Positions 9,020 through 17,232 of a stretch of DNA of 64,000 nucleotides are shown here, one piece after another (the stretch's first letter is position 1; each line of letters opens with the position of its first letter). This DNA comes from an uncultured Paracoccaceae bacterium (GTDB taxonomy: Bacteria > Pseudomonadota > Alphaproteobacteria > Rhodobacterales > Rhodobacteraceae): the NCBI GenBank assembly GCA_947502145.1, contig CANMYO010000001.1, forward strand, positions 1,419,501 through 1,483,500, read 5' to 3'. The position numbers and the translations under genes were made by a program. The notes under the pieces are model-generated. The model did not search any database. It was not told where the DNA came from and was given only the letters and a program-made list of their open reading frames with translations.

Positions 9020-11167
9020 TCATTCCTCGACCGGCAGCCCCTGCAGGATATTGTCGATTACGCTCTGAATTTCGGGATCGGCCACGATGTCGTTCAGTGA
9101 GATGACAGGCGCGCCTGATTGGGCGGATGGTGTCTCAATTGGCAGACGGGTTGGCTGCCATCCTGCTGTGATCCGCGACATCGTCTCGCGCCAGATGTCG
9201 GCCGGTAGGCCGCCGCCAGTCACGCCGGTGAGTGGGCGATTGTCATCGTAGCCCATCCAGACACCGACCACGTAATCACCGGTGAACCCGATGAACCAGG
9301 CGTCCCGCGCGGCCTGCGTCGTTCCCGATTTGCCAGCGATCTGCCAGCCGTCGATCTGTGCGCGGGTCCCCGTTCCGGTATCAACCACCTGTGTCATCAT
9401 CCACGTCAATTGCCGCGCGGCACTCTCATTGATCACCCGTTCGCCAATGCCAATGCCCTGGTTTGTCATCAATGGTTCGGATGCGCCACGCAGGGTGAGG
9501 TCAATCAACCCAAAGGGTGTCACTGCGGACCCGCCATTCAGGATGCCAGCATAAGCCCCGGTCATTTCGATCAGCGTGCTTTCGGACACCCCCAATGCCA
9601 ATGCGGGACCGGATGCGAGGTCATTGTCGATGCCAAAACCCTGCGCAATATTACTGACATATTCACGCCCAACCACTTCGGACAGGACGACTGCAGGGAT
9701 GTTGCGGCTTTCGGCAAGCGCCTGGGTCAATGAGATTGTGCCCTTGAACTGACGGTCATAGTTCTTGGGCTCCCAATCGCCAGAGCCAGGGATGGTTATC
9801 GTCAGCGGCGAATCGTCGATCAGATCGTTTGGTGAATATCCCAGCTCAAGTGCGGTCGCATAAACAAAGGGTTTGAAGGCCGACCCGGTTTGTCGCAACG
9901 CCTGTGTTGCACGGTTGAAAGCCCCTGATGCCCTTACGTTGCGACCGCCAACCATTGCCCGCACCGACCCATCTGCCGACATGACGACAATGGCCGCCTG
10001 CGCTTCGGACCCGGATTTCACCTTGTTGTCAAAAACCCAAAGCAGGGCTTCTTCCGCCGCGGTCTGGATCCGCTGATCCAGCGTCGTGCGGATGATGATG
10101 TCCTCGGTCGTGTCGCGGGTCAGGAAATCGGGGACACTGTCCATAGACCAATCCGCGAAATATCCGCCAGCGCGGGCTTCGGCGGCCTTTGACAATTGTG
10201 CCGGATTGCTGCGCGCCTCCTGCGCTGCTGAGGCTGACAGGTAGCCCTGCTCCTCCATCAGGCTGATAACCACCGCCGCGCGATCCTGAGACCGTTGCAG
10301 GTTGTTTGTGGGGGCGTAGACCGATGGCGCTTTCAGCAATCCGGCCAGCATCGCAGCCTGCGCCGGGTTCACTTGCGCCGCGGAAATGCCGAAATACCGC
10401 TGGGCCGCCGCTTCGAAACCGCGCGCACCGCCGCCCAAATAGGCACGATTGAGGTAAATCGTCAGAACTTCGTCCTTGGTATAGCGTGCCTCCATTGCCA
10501 TCGCAAAAACGGCCTCTTTGACCTTGCGCCAAAGGGTCGTGCGGCGGCAGTCATCCTCGTATGCCCGCTCTGTTTCCCATGTCGTCGCATTATAGGGGGT
10601 GCCAAGGCACAACAGTTTGGCTGTCTGCTGGGTAATGGTGGACCCGCCGTTGCCAGACAGTGGCCCTCGACCTTCGCGCAGGTTGATACGGACCGCACTG
10701 GCGATACCGCGCGGCGAAATGCCCAAATGGCGATAGAACCTTTTGTCCTCTGTCGCGACCACTGCATTGCGCAAATGCGGGCTGACGGTTTCAGCGGTGA
10801 TCATGCCGCCAAACTGATCCCCTCGCCAGGCAAAGACTTCGCCATCGCGATCCAGCATTGTCACTGACCCGCGCGTCCGTCCGTCCACAAGCTCTGTGAT
10901 GGGGGGGAGTTGGCTGGCGTAATACCAAACGCCAAGCCCGGTCAGAACCGCCACAACTGCGCCAAGCCGCCAGGTCAGGCGCCAAACGATCCGGAATAGC
11001 CAAATGAAGGGTGACATCAGCCAGCCGATGAAACCGCGCTTCCTGCGGGCAACCTTCTTGCGCGGCCTGCGCTTGGCAGCCGGTTTGCGTGTCTTGGATG
11101 TCGACGCTTTCTTGGAATATCGGCGATCTGCCACCAAGGGCTTTCGCCCGCCACGATTTCCGGCCAT
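9020..11167 (-). CDS. mrcA: Penicillin-binding protein 1A family (transglycosylase/transpeptidase)
   Basis: A 715-residue bifunctional class A PBP that polymerises and cross-links peptidoglycan in the periplasm. A very basic cytoplasmic N-terminus (about residues 1-48) precedes one membrane anchor at about 50-85. The GT51 domain has TEDKRFYRHLG and GGSTITQQ. The transpeptidase domain carries the nucleophile motif SAFK, the SRN motif and the KSGTT motif. It is somewhat shorter than E. coli PBP1a, in keeping with alphaproteobacterial forms. It stands as a single gene, separated from glnK by a 272-base divergent region. Confidence 0.92.
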   Translation of the reverse strand: MAGNRGGRKPLVADRRYSKKASTSKTRKPAAKRRPRKKVARRKRGFIGWLMSPFIWLFRIVWRLTWRLGAVVAVLTGLGVWYYASQLPPITELVDGRTRGSVTMLDRDGEVFAWRGDQFGGMITAETVSPHLRNAVVATEDKRFYRHLGISPRGIASAVRINLREGRGPLSGNGGSTITQQTAKLLCLGTPYNATTWETERAYEDDCRRTTLWRKVKEAVFAMAMEARYTKDEVLTIYLNRAYLGGGARGFEAAAQRYFGISAAQVNPAQAAMLAGLLKAPSVYAPTNNLQRSQDRAAVVISLMEEQGYLSASAAQEARSNPAQLSKAAEARAGGYFADWSMDSVPDFLTRDTTEDIIIRTTLDQRIQTAAEEALLWVFDNKVKSGSEAQAAIVVMSADGSVRAMVGGRNVRASGAFNRATQALRQTGSAFKPFVYATALELGYSPNDLIDDSPLTITIPGSGDWEPKNYDRQFKGTISLTQALAESRNIPAVVLSEVVGREYVSNIAQGFGIDNDLASGPALALGVSESTLIEMTGAYAGILNGGSAVTPFGLIDLTLRGASEPLMTNQGIGIGERVINESAARQLTWMMTQVVDTGTGTRAQIDGWQIAGKSGTTQAARDAWFIGFTGDYVVGVWMGYDDNRPLTGVTGGGLPADIWRETMSRITAGWQPTRLPIETPSAQSGAPVISLNDIVADPEIQSVIDNILQGLPVEE

Positions 11168-11292
11168 CTGCTACTCAATCAATTTCTTGTCGTTTTGAAA
11201 TCATCATAACCGGATCAGCAAGGGTTGTCCCGACCACTCTGGCAGATTGTTGCCATTTATGAGGTGATTAATTTCTAGGCGACCGAGGGCAT

Positions 11293-11311
11293 TTGTGCAA
11301 AAATTGTGCAA
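11293..11311. promoter_or_regulatory. Direct repeat TTGTGCAA-AAA-TTGTGCAA upstream of glnK
   Basis: Two identical 8-mers, TTGTGCAA at 11293-11300 and 11304-11311, are separated by AAA and lie about 130 bases upstream of the glnK GTG start. Each 8-mer is itself nearly palindromic. The position suits an activator site for nitrogen control, but the match to a known NtrC consensus is only partial. Confidence 0.35.
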
Positions 11312-11439
11312 CTCTTCGGGATTCCGGCGCTGAATCCCCCCCCTCATTCCTTGTTCATCTGTGTTTACACGCCCTTTCTCTTCGCAACCGGCGCGGAGTC
11401 TTCCGTGCGGTCTGACAATGTTAGTCGAGGGATAGGAAC

Positions 11440-11778
11440 GTGAAACTCATCATCGCCACAATCAAACCGTTCAAGCTTGAAGAGGTTCGCGAAGCGCTGA
11501 CCACTTTGGGCGTGCGCGGCATGATGGTGTCCGAGATCAAGGGCTTTGGCTCTCAATCCGGACACACCGAAATTTACCGCGGCGCGGAATACGCCGTGAA
11601 TTTCGTGCCAAAGGTCAAACTTGAAATTGTTGTCCCGGCCAGCATGGCCGAGCAGGTGGTCACAACCATCGCTTCAACAGCCAAGACAGACAAAATCGGC
11701 GACGGAAAAATCTTTGTTCTCGACGTGGAAAGCGCCCTGCGGGTGCGCACGGGCGAGACGAATGAAGACGCGCTTTAA
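11440..11778 (+). CDS. glnK: PII nitrogen regulatory protein (GlnK/GlnB)
   Basis: A 112-residue trimeric PII signal protein that senses 2-oxoglutarate and ATP/ADP and controls AmtB and nitrogen metabolism. The T-loop holds the uridylylation residue Tyr51 in TEIYRGAEY. The B-loop is TDKIGDGKIF and the C-loop ends with RVRTGETNEDAL, all conserved. The start is a GTG at 11440, preceded by ATAGGAA. It lies 27 bases before the amtB ATG, so it is named GlnK by context. The 272 bases upstream contain a direct repeat that may be regulatory. Confidence 0.95.
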   Translation: MKLIIATIKPFKLEEVREALTTLGVRGMMVSEIKGFGSQSGHTEIYRGAEYAVNFVPKVKLEIVVPASMAEQVVTTIASTAKTDKIGDGKIFVLDVESALRVRTGETNEDAL

Positions 11779-11805
11779 TCAGTGAGCGAGACAAGGAACG
11801 CTTTG

Positions 11806-13143
11806 ATGAAAACCATGAAAATACTCACGGCTGGCACGGCGCTAACGCTTTTGCCCAGCTTCGCACTGGCGCAGGATGCGGAATTCGCAGCCCTTGCTGA
11901 CACCCAGTTTATCTTTACCACGCTGCTGTTTCTGATCGGCGGCTTTCTGGTGTTTTGGATGGCCGCAGGCTTTGCCATGCTCGAAGCTGGCCTGGTGCGT
12001 TCGAAAAATGTCACCACCCAGTTGACCAAGAACATCGCACTCTTTTCGTTCGCGGCGATCATGTACTGGCTTGTTGGTTACAACCTGATGTACCCCGGCG
12101 ATGGCAACTGGATTGCCGAAGGGGTCTTTGGCACCTTCAGCCCCAAGGACATCAAGTCCGACATTGACGCTGGTGGCTATTCCAACGCCTCTGACTTTTT
12201 CTTCCAGTTGATGTTCTGCGCAACAACCGCTTCGATCGTGTCTGGTACCTTGGCTGAACGGGTCAAATTGTGGCCATTCCTGATCTTCACGATCGTCCTG
12301 ACAGGCTTCATCTACCCTATCGAAGCAAGCTGGCAGTGGGGCGGCGGCTGGTTGTCTGCAATGGGCTTTAGCGATTTCGCGGGTTCTACGCTGGTACACG
12401 CGGCGGGCGGATTTGCAGCACTTGCTGGCGCTCTTATCCTTGGACCACGCATCGGCAAATTCAAAGATGGCCGCGTCATCCCGATGCCCGGTTCAAACCT
12501 CGCGCTGGCAACATTGGGGACGTTTATCCTGTGGTTGGGCTGGTTTGGTTTCAACGGTGGCTCGCAGCTTGCAATGGGCACCTTGGAAGATGCTGACGCC
12601 GTTGCGCAAATCTTCGCCAACACCAACATGGCTGCCGCGGCCGGTGCTGTCGCCGCTTTGATCCTGACGCAGGTCATCTACAAGAAGGTTGACCTTACAA
12701 TGGTGCTGAACGGCGCACTTGCCGGGCTTGTGTCGATCACGGCAGAACCGCTTGCGCCATCGCTGTTTGACTCGCTTTGGATTGGTGCCGTGGGCGGTGT
12801 GATCGTTGTCTTTGCCGTCCCAATGCTTGACCGGTTGAAGATTGATGACGTTGTAGGTGCGATCCCGGTCCACCTGATCGCGGGTTTCTGGGGTACGATT
12901 GCCGTTGCATTCAACACCCAGACCGAAATTTCCGAAGGCGTGGCCCGTACGATGGGTGGCCAGATCTGGGTGCAGTTTGTTGGCTTTGCAGCAATCGGGA
13001 TCTTTGTCTTTGTGGTTAGTATCGTTGTCTGGATGATCCTGAAAGCGACAATGGGTATTCGCGTCAGCGAAGAAGACGAGATCAATGGTCTTGATACCTC
13101 GGAACTTGGGATGGAAGCCTATCCCGAATTCTCAAAAGGTTAA
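11806..13143 (+). CDS. amtB: Ammonium transporter AmtB
   Basis: A 445-residue Amt/Mep/Rh channel for ammonium uptake in the inner membrane. An N-terminal signal peptide (through about FALAQDAEF) precedes eleven predicted membrane segments. The twin pore histidines are visible in TLVHAAGG and IPVHLIAGFWG. The start is taken at the ATG at 11806 because AAGGA lies at 11793-11797; a GTG at 11782 in the same frame lacks a comparable site. It is cotranscribed with glnK, the usual arrangement in which GlnK plugs the channel when nitrogen is plentiful. A strong hairpin terminator follows. Confidence 0.96.
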   Translation: MKTMKILTAGTALTLLPSFALAQDAEFAALADTQFIFTTLLFLIGGFLVFWMAAGFAMLEAGLVRSKNVTTQLTKNIALFSFAAIMYWLVGYNLMYPGDGNWIAEGVFGTFSPKDIKSDIDAGGYSNASDFFFQLMFCATTASIVSGTLAERVKLWPFLIFTIVLTGFIYPIEASWQWGGGWLSAMGFSDFAGSTLVHAAGGFAALAGALILGPRIGKFKDGRVIPMPGSNLALATLGTFILWLGWFGFNGGSQLAMGTLEDADAVAQIFANTNMAAAAGAVAALILTQVIYKKVDLTMVLNGALAGLVSITAEPLAPSLFDSLWIGAVGGVIVVFAVPMLDRLKIDDVVGAIPVHLIAGFWGTIAVAFNTQTEISEGVARTMGGQIWVQFVGFAAIGIFVFVVSIVVWMILKATMGIRVSEEDEINGLDTSELGMEAYPEFSKG

Positions 13144-13164
13144 GTCTGACCTTCAAAACTGTGG

Positions 13165-13193
13165 AAAGGCCCGGACGAATCGTCCGGGCCTTT
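13165..13193 (+). terminator. Rho-independent terminator of glnK-amtB
   Basis: A stem of at least 12 bp pairs AAAGGCCCGGAC at 13165-13176 with GTCCGGGCCTTT at 13182-13193 around a 5-base loop, and CTTGTTT follows. It starts 21 bases after the amtB stop. Confidence 0.85.
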
Positions 13194-13309
13194 CTTGTTT
13201 GCCTCGTCAAAGACTTGCACGATCAGTGCGCGAAGTTTCCGATACGCGCTCAGATTCTTGCAATTTTGACCGATTGGCAGGGCAATCCGAAATGACATAC
13301 GGCGGCAAA

Positions 13310-13327
13310 CGCGCGAATAATCGCGCG
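13310..13327. promoter_or_regulatory. Inverted repeat upstream of dgcN (candidate operator)
   Basis: CGCGCGA (13310-13316), a 4-base centre ATAA and TCGCGCG (13321-13327) make a perfect 7-bp inverted repeat ending 29 bases before the dgcN start. Its position suits an operator for the D-glutamate genes. No T-run follows, so termination is less likely. Confidence 0.4.
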
Positions 13328-13356
13328 AAACCAGAATCACTTCATCGGAGACGATC

Positions 13357-14358
13357 ATGATCCAGACGCCTTATTTGTTGTTCCTTGGCGATGCGCCTGA
13401 CCAACTTGCCGCGAAAGTGGCCCAGGGGATCAAGGATTGGAATCCCGATGCAGCTGTTGGCCAGTACCGTATGGAGGGCTGTGGCGCTGACGTTGGTCTC
13501 GCCGACATGACGCTGGAGCAGGCGCAGGCCGCTGGCGCCAAGACCGTTGTGGTCGGGGTCGCGAACCGGGGCGGATATATCTCAAAAGCCTGGCAAGAGG
13601 TGCTTGTTAAGGCGCTGCAGATGGGGTTCGACATCGCCTCTGGCCTGCACAACCTGCTGCGTGATGAGGACGCGCTTGTGGCAGCTGCGCGGGTCAACGG
13701 CATGACGTTGCACGATGTGCGGATCCCGTCGGTGGCCTATCCCATCGCCAATGGCAAAAAACGCAGTGGGAAACGGTGCTTGGCCATTGGCACTGACTGT
13801 TCGGTTGGCAAGATGTACACCGGTCTTGCCATGGATACCGAAATGCAAAAACGCGGCATGAAATCAACATTCCGCCCCACAGGTCAGACTGGAATTCTGA
13901 TCACCGGTGGTGGTGTCCCACTGGACGCGGTGATCGCTGATTTCATGGCAGGTGCCGTTGAATATCTTACGCCTGACAATGACGCCGATCACTGGGACCA
14001 TATCGAAGGGCAGGGCAGCCTGTTCCATGTCTCCTATTCCGGTGTCACGATGGCGCTTATCCATGGTGGGCAGCCAGATGCGCTGATCCTGGCACATGAG
14101 CCAACCCGTAAACACATGCGCGGGCTGCCGGACTATGATTTGCCAACGCTTGAACAGTTGCGGGACACGGCGCTACCAATCGCGCGCATTGCCAACCCAA
14201 ATTGCGTGGTGGCCGGGATTTCGGTCAACACCCAACATCTCGGCGCAGACGCTTATGAGGAATACCTCGCTGACCTTGAAAAACGCATGGGGCTGCCGGC
14301 GGTGGACCCGTTCCGGCAGGGTGCCGGGCGTCTTGTGGATGCGCTCGAAGCGATTTAA
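13357..14358 (+). CDS. dgcN: DUF1611 N-acetyltransferase DgcN (D-glutamate N-acetyltransferase)
   Basis: A 333-residue DUF1611 protein. Its Pseudoalteromonas homologue DgcN acetylates D-glutamate, the first step of a two-enzyme route converting D-Glu to L-Glu. The C-terminal half has a P-loop-like GTDCSVGKM at residues 145-153, followed by PTGQTGILITGGGVPLD, typical of the family. The pairing with an enolase-superfamily racemase immediately downstream is the strongest support. The start is the ATG at 13357 after TCGGAG at 13345-13350. An 18-bp inverted repeat just upstream may be an operator. Confidence 0.85.
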   Translation: MIQTPYLLFLGDAPDQLAAKVAQGIKDWNPDAAVGQYRMEGCGADVGLADMTLEQAQAAGAKTVVVGVANRGGYISKAWQEVLVKALQMGFDIASGLHNLLRDEDALVAAARVNGMTLHDVRIPSVAYPIANGKKRSGKRCLAIGTDCSVGKMYTGLAMDTEMQKRGMKSTFRPTGQTGILITGGGVPLDAVIADFMAGAVEYLTPDNDADHWDHIEGQGSLFHVSYSGVTMALIHGGQPDALILAHEPTRKHMRGLPDYDLPTLEQLRDTALPIARIANPNCVVAGISVNTQHLGADAYEEYLADLEKRMGLPAVDPFRQGAGRLVDALEAI

Positions 14359-14374
14359 GCCATTGAAAACAAAC

Positions 14375-14398
14375 GCGCCGCCGGACCTTTGGCGGCGC
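14375..14398 (+). terminator. Intercistronic hairpin between dgcN and dgcA
   Basis: A perfect 8-bp G+C stem (GCGCCGCC at 14375-14382 with GGCGGCGC at 14391-14398) and an 8-base loop fills most of the gap between the two genes. No T-run follows, so it may act as an mRNA stability or partial attenuation element rather than a full terminator. Confidence 0.45.
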
Positions 14399-14423
14399 AC
14401 CTTTGAAAGAAGAGACACACGCG

Positions 14424-15389
14424 ATGCAGATGGACGTAACCCGGGATGTGTTCCGACTGGCACAGGTTTTCACCATTTCCCGAGGATCGCGGACCCAGGC
14501 GGAGGTTCTGACCGTCACCCTGCGCGACGGTGAGCACATGGGCGTTGGCGAATGCGTGCCATATGCCCGCTATGACGAAACGCTTGAGAGTGTCACCGCA
14601 GAGATCATGAACCTGCCCGCGCAGTTTACCCGCGCAGAGCTTGCCAATCTGTTACCTGCCGGTGCGGCCCGCAATGCGGTGGATTGCGCGATGTGGGATT
14701 TGGAAGCGAAAACAGCGGGTTGTCGCGCCTGGGACTTGATCGGGATGGCCACACCAAAGCCAGAGATCACAGCCTATACACTGTCGCTTGCCGCGCCTGA
14801 AGCGATGGAAAAACAGGCGGCTAAAAACGCGTATCGCCCGCTGCTCAAGATCAAACTTGGCACGCCCGACGACATGGAGCGTCTGGAGGCCGTGCGCCGC
14901 GGAGCGCCTGATCCGGCGATCATTGTTGATGCCAACGAAGGCTGGAATGCTGATATTTATCAAGACCTTGCGCCGCATCTGATCCGTCTTGGCGTGCGTA
15001 TGGTCGAACAGCCGATGCCCGCTGGCGCCGACGACATCTTGGCCGAGATTGTCCGCCCCTTGCCGGTTTGCGCGGATGAAAGCTGTCATGATCGCGCGTC
15101 CTTGCCCTCGCTCAAGGGCAAGTACGACATGATCAACATCAAGCTGGACAAGACAGGTGGGCTGACAGAGGCGCTTGAACTCAAAAAGCAAGCGATTGCA
15201 GAGGGTTACGACATCATGGTCGGTTGTATGGTGGGGTCGTCGCTGGCCATGGCCCCGGCAACACTTCTGGCACAGGGGGTGGCCTTTACCGACCTTGATG
15301 GGCCGCTGTTGCTGGCTGAAGATCGCGCCGCGCCGCTTCTGTTTGACGCTGCCGGTGTGCATCCGCCATCACCGGATTTGTGGGGGTGA
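14424..15389 (+). CDS. dgcA: N-acetyl-D-glutamate racemase DgcA (enolase superfamily, dipeptide-epimerase-like)
   Basis: A 321-residue enolase-superfamily enzyme of the muconate-lactonizing subgroup. With DgcN it would epimerise N-acetyl-D-Glu to N-acetyl-L-Glu; other family members are L-Ala-D/L-Glu epimerases. Visible active-site elements are the KIK pair (Lys142/Lys144), metal ligands Asp169 (DANEGW), Glu195 (VEQP) and Asp218 (ADES), and the second-face lysine near 240 (NIKLDKTGG). The start is the ATG at 14424, preceded by AGAAGAG; a TTG at 14403 is also in frame. It sits 65 bases after dgcN with a G+C hairpin between them. Confidence 0.85.
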   Translation: MQMDVTRDVFRLAQVFTISRGSRTQAEVLTVTLRDGEHMGVGECVPYARYDETLESVTAEIMNLPAQFTRAELANLLPAGAARNAVDCAMWDLEAKTAGCRAWDLIGMATPKPEITAYTLSLAAPEAMEKQAAKNAYRPLLKIKLGTPDDMERLEAVRRGAPDPAIIVDANEGWNADIYQDLAPHLIRLGVRMVEQPMPAGADDILAEIVRPLPVCADESCHDRASLPSLKGKYDMINIKLDKTGGLTEALELKKQAIAEGYDIMVGCMVGSSLAMAPATLLAQGVAFTDLDGPLLLAEDRAAPLLFDAAGVHPPSPDLWG

Positions 15390-15540
15390 TTAACCAAGAT
15401 CTGGCAGATGCACAATCCATGCACATCCCGCCAACACCCCATACAGACGATTTTCTTAACAGGCGTTCATCTTAACGCACCGCCCCTAGACAAATTTCGC
15501 CTTGCACCCGATACCGGACCAAATCGACAGGAGAGCCTTG

Positions 15541-16401
15541 ATGACACGCACCGTCTATCTGAACGGAGAATACCTTCCCGAACACGAGGCGAAGGTCTCG
15601 ATCTTTGACCGTGGGTTCCTGATGGCCGATGGTGTTTACGAGGTCACAAGTGTGATCGACGGCAAGCTGATCGACTTTGACGGTCACGCGGTGCGGCTGG
15701 AACGGTCGCTGCGCGAACTGGACATGGCCCAGCCGATCAGCAAGGAAGACCTGCTGGCCGCGCACCGCGAATTGGTGCGCCTGAACGAAATTGACGAAGG
15801 CGGGGTCTATTTGCAGATCACCCGCGGCGCCCCTGCAGATCGGGACTTTGCCTATCCGCCGGCGGATACCCCCGCCACGGTGGTGATGTTCACGCAAAGC
15901 AAACCGGGGCTGTCGGCAAATACAGCGGCGGCCAAGGGGATCAAGGTCATCAGCATCGAAGACCTGCGCTGGGGCCGCCGCGACATCAAGACGGTGCAGC
16001 TGCTTTATCCGTCCATGGGCAAAATGGCGGCCAAGGCGGCGGGCTGTGATGATGCCTGGATGGTCGAAGACGGCGCGGTGACAGAGGGCACCAGCAACAA
16101 CGCCTATATCGTCAAAGGCAACACCATCATCACCCGGCAGCTTTCAAACGATATTCTGCACGGGATCACCCGCGCGGCGGTCTTGCGGTTTGCCAAAGAG
16201 GCGCAGATGAAAGTCGAAGAACGCCCCTTTAGCATCGCAGAGGCGCAGGAAGCGGACGAGGCTTTTGTCACCTCAGCAACCACATTTGTCATGCCGGTCG
16301 TGGAAATTGATGGCGCGCAGATTGGCGATGGCAAACAGGGAGCCGTTGCGGCCCGCCTGCGCGAGATCTACCTGGACGAAAGCCGCAAGGCCGCGATCTG
16401 A
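15541..16401 (+). CDS. dat: D-amino-acid transaminase (PLP fold type IV)
   Basis: A 286-residue class IV aminotransferase that interconverts D-amino acids and 2-oxo acids. Family features are the N-terminal VYLNGEYLP, FDRGFLMADGVYEV, and TEGTSNNAY in the PLP phosphate-binding region. The PLP-binding lysine is expected in the DIKTVQLLYP stretch. The ATG at 15541 follows AGGAGAG at 15529-15535. Position downstream of dgcNA supports a D-amino-acid role over a branched-chain aminotransferase or aminodeoxychorismate lyase, which have the same fold. The next gene starts on the base after its stop. Confidence 0.85.
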   Translation: MTRTVYLNGEYLPEHEAKVSIFDRGFLMADGVYEVTSVIDGKLIDFDGHAVRLERSLRELDMAQPISKEDLLAAHRELVRLNEIDEGGVYLQITRGAPADRDFAYPPADTPATVVMFTQSKPGLSANTAAAKGIKVISIEDLRWGRRDIKTVQLLYPSMGKMAAKAAGCDDAWMVEDGAVTEGTSNNAYIVKGNTIITRQLSNDILHGITRAAVLRFAKEAQMKVEERPFSIAEAQEADEAFVTSATTFVMPVVEIDGAQIGDGKQGAVAARLREIYLDESRKAAI

Positions 16402-17232
16402 TTGGCTGATCGGCCGCCAGAGGTTGTAGCGACATTCCGGCTGCATGATCCGGTTGCGGTTGCCGAGACCGGGATAGCCACGGTCTGGCGGGTCAGGCGC
16501 GATGGCCGTGATGCGGCGCTGAAGGTCTGGCACGACTTTGACATGGACAATGAGGGCGCGGGCGTTGATCTGCTTGCGGCCAAGGCGGGGCGGGCTGCGG
16601 TTGAAATCCTCGACCGGCGCCCCGGCGCGTTGCTGATGGAGTGGCTGGACGGGCCCTCTGCCGGGGATCTCGTGCGTGCGGGCGCGGATGCGACAGCCAC
16701 GGGGATCGTGGCGGATGTGGCGGCGCGATTCCATGCGACCCCCGTTACCTTGCCGGACCTTCCGGCGTTACAGACATGGTTTGCCGATCTTTTCGCGTTG
16801 CGGTTTGCGCCTGATTGCCCGGCCGCGGCGCGGGCCGATTTCGAAGCCTCACAGGTACTGGCGGCGGACCTGCTGGAGAGCACCACAACGCCGGTGGCGC
16901 TGCATGGGGATCTGCACCACGACAATATCCGCAAGGGTGCGCGGGGCTGGGTTGCCCATGACGCCAAGGGGGTGTGCGGTGATCTGGCCTATGAGCTGGC
17001 AAACGCGTTTCGCAACCCGGTTGGCGCGGATGCGGTGATGCGTGATCCGGCGCGGGTCCCGCAGCTGGCTGATCAGTTTGCGCAGGCGTTGCAAGTGGAT
17101 CGCGCCCGGCTGCTGCGCTGGGCGGCGGCCCATTGCGCGTTGTCGATTGCCTGGTCAGCGGGGCCGGTCATCTCGACACATGCGGATCTTGATCTGTTGG
17201 CGATACTGCTTGGGATCGCGCGTCAGGCGTAG
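16402..17232 (+). CDS. APH(6)/hydroxyurea-type phosphotransferase
   Basis: A 276-residue aminoglycoside-phosphotransferase-fold kinase. The catalytic loop HGDLHHDNI and the metal-binding DAKGVCGDLAYE (matching DPKGxxGDPAYE of the APH(6)/hydroxyurea kinase family) are clear. The ATP-site lysine is in ALKVWHD near residue 41. It starts with TTG at 16402, directly after the transaminase stop, so it is translationally linked to that gene. The true substrate is unknown: a metabolic or small-molecule kinase is as likely as streptomycin resistance. Its 3' end overlaps the convergent RTX gene by 10 bases. Confidence 0.75.
   Translation: MADRPPEVVATFRLHDPVAVAETGIATVWRVRRDGRDAALKVWHDFDMDNEGAGVDLLAAKAGRAAVEILDRRPGALLMEWLDGPSAGDLVRAGADATATGIVADVAARFHATPVTLPDLPALQTWFADLFALRFAPDCPAAARADFEASQVLAADLLESTTTPVALHGDLHHDNIRKGARGWVAHDAKGVCGDLAYELANAFRNPVGADAVMRDPARVPQLADQFAQALQVDRARLLRWAAAHCALSIAWSAGPVISTHADLDLLAILLGIARQA

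Noticed and set aside
11240-11254. Sigma-54-like promoter TGGCAGATTGTTGCC upstream of glnK
   Set aside because: The GG to GC spacing is one base short of the required distance.
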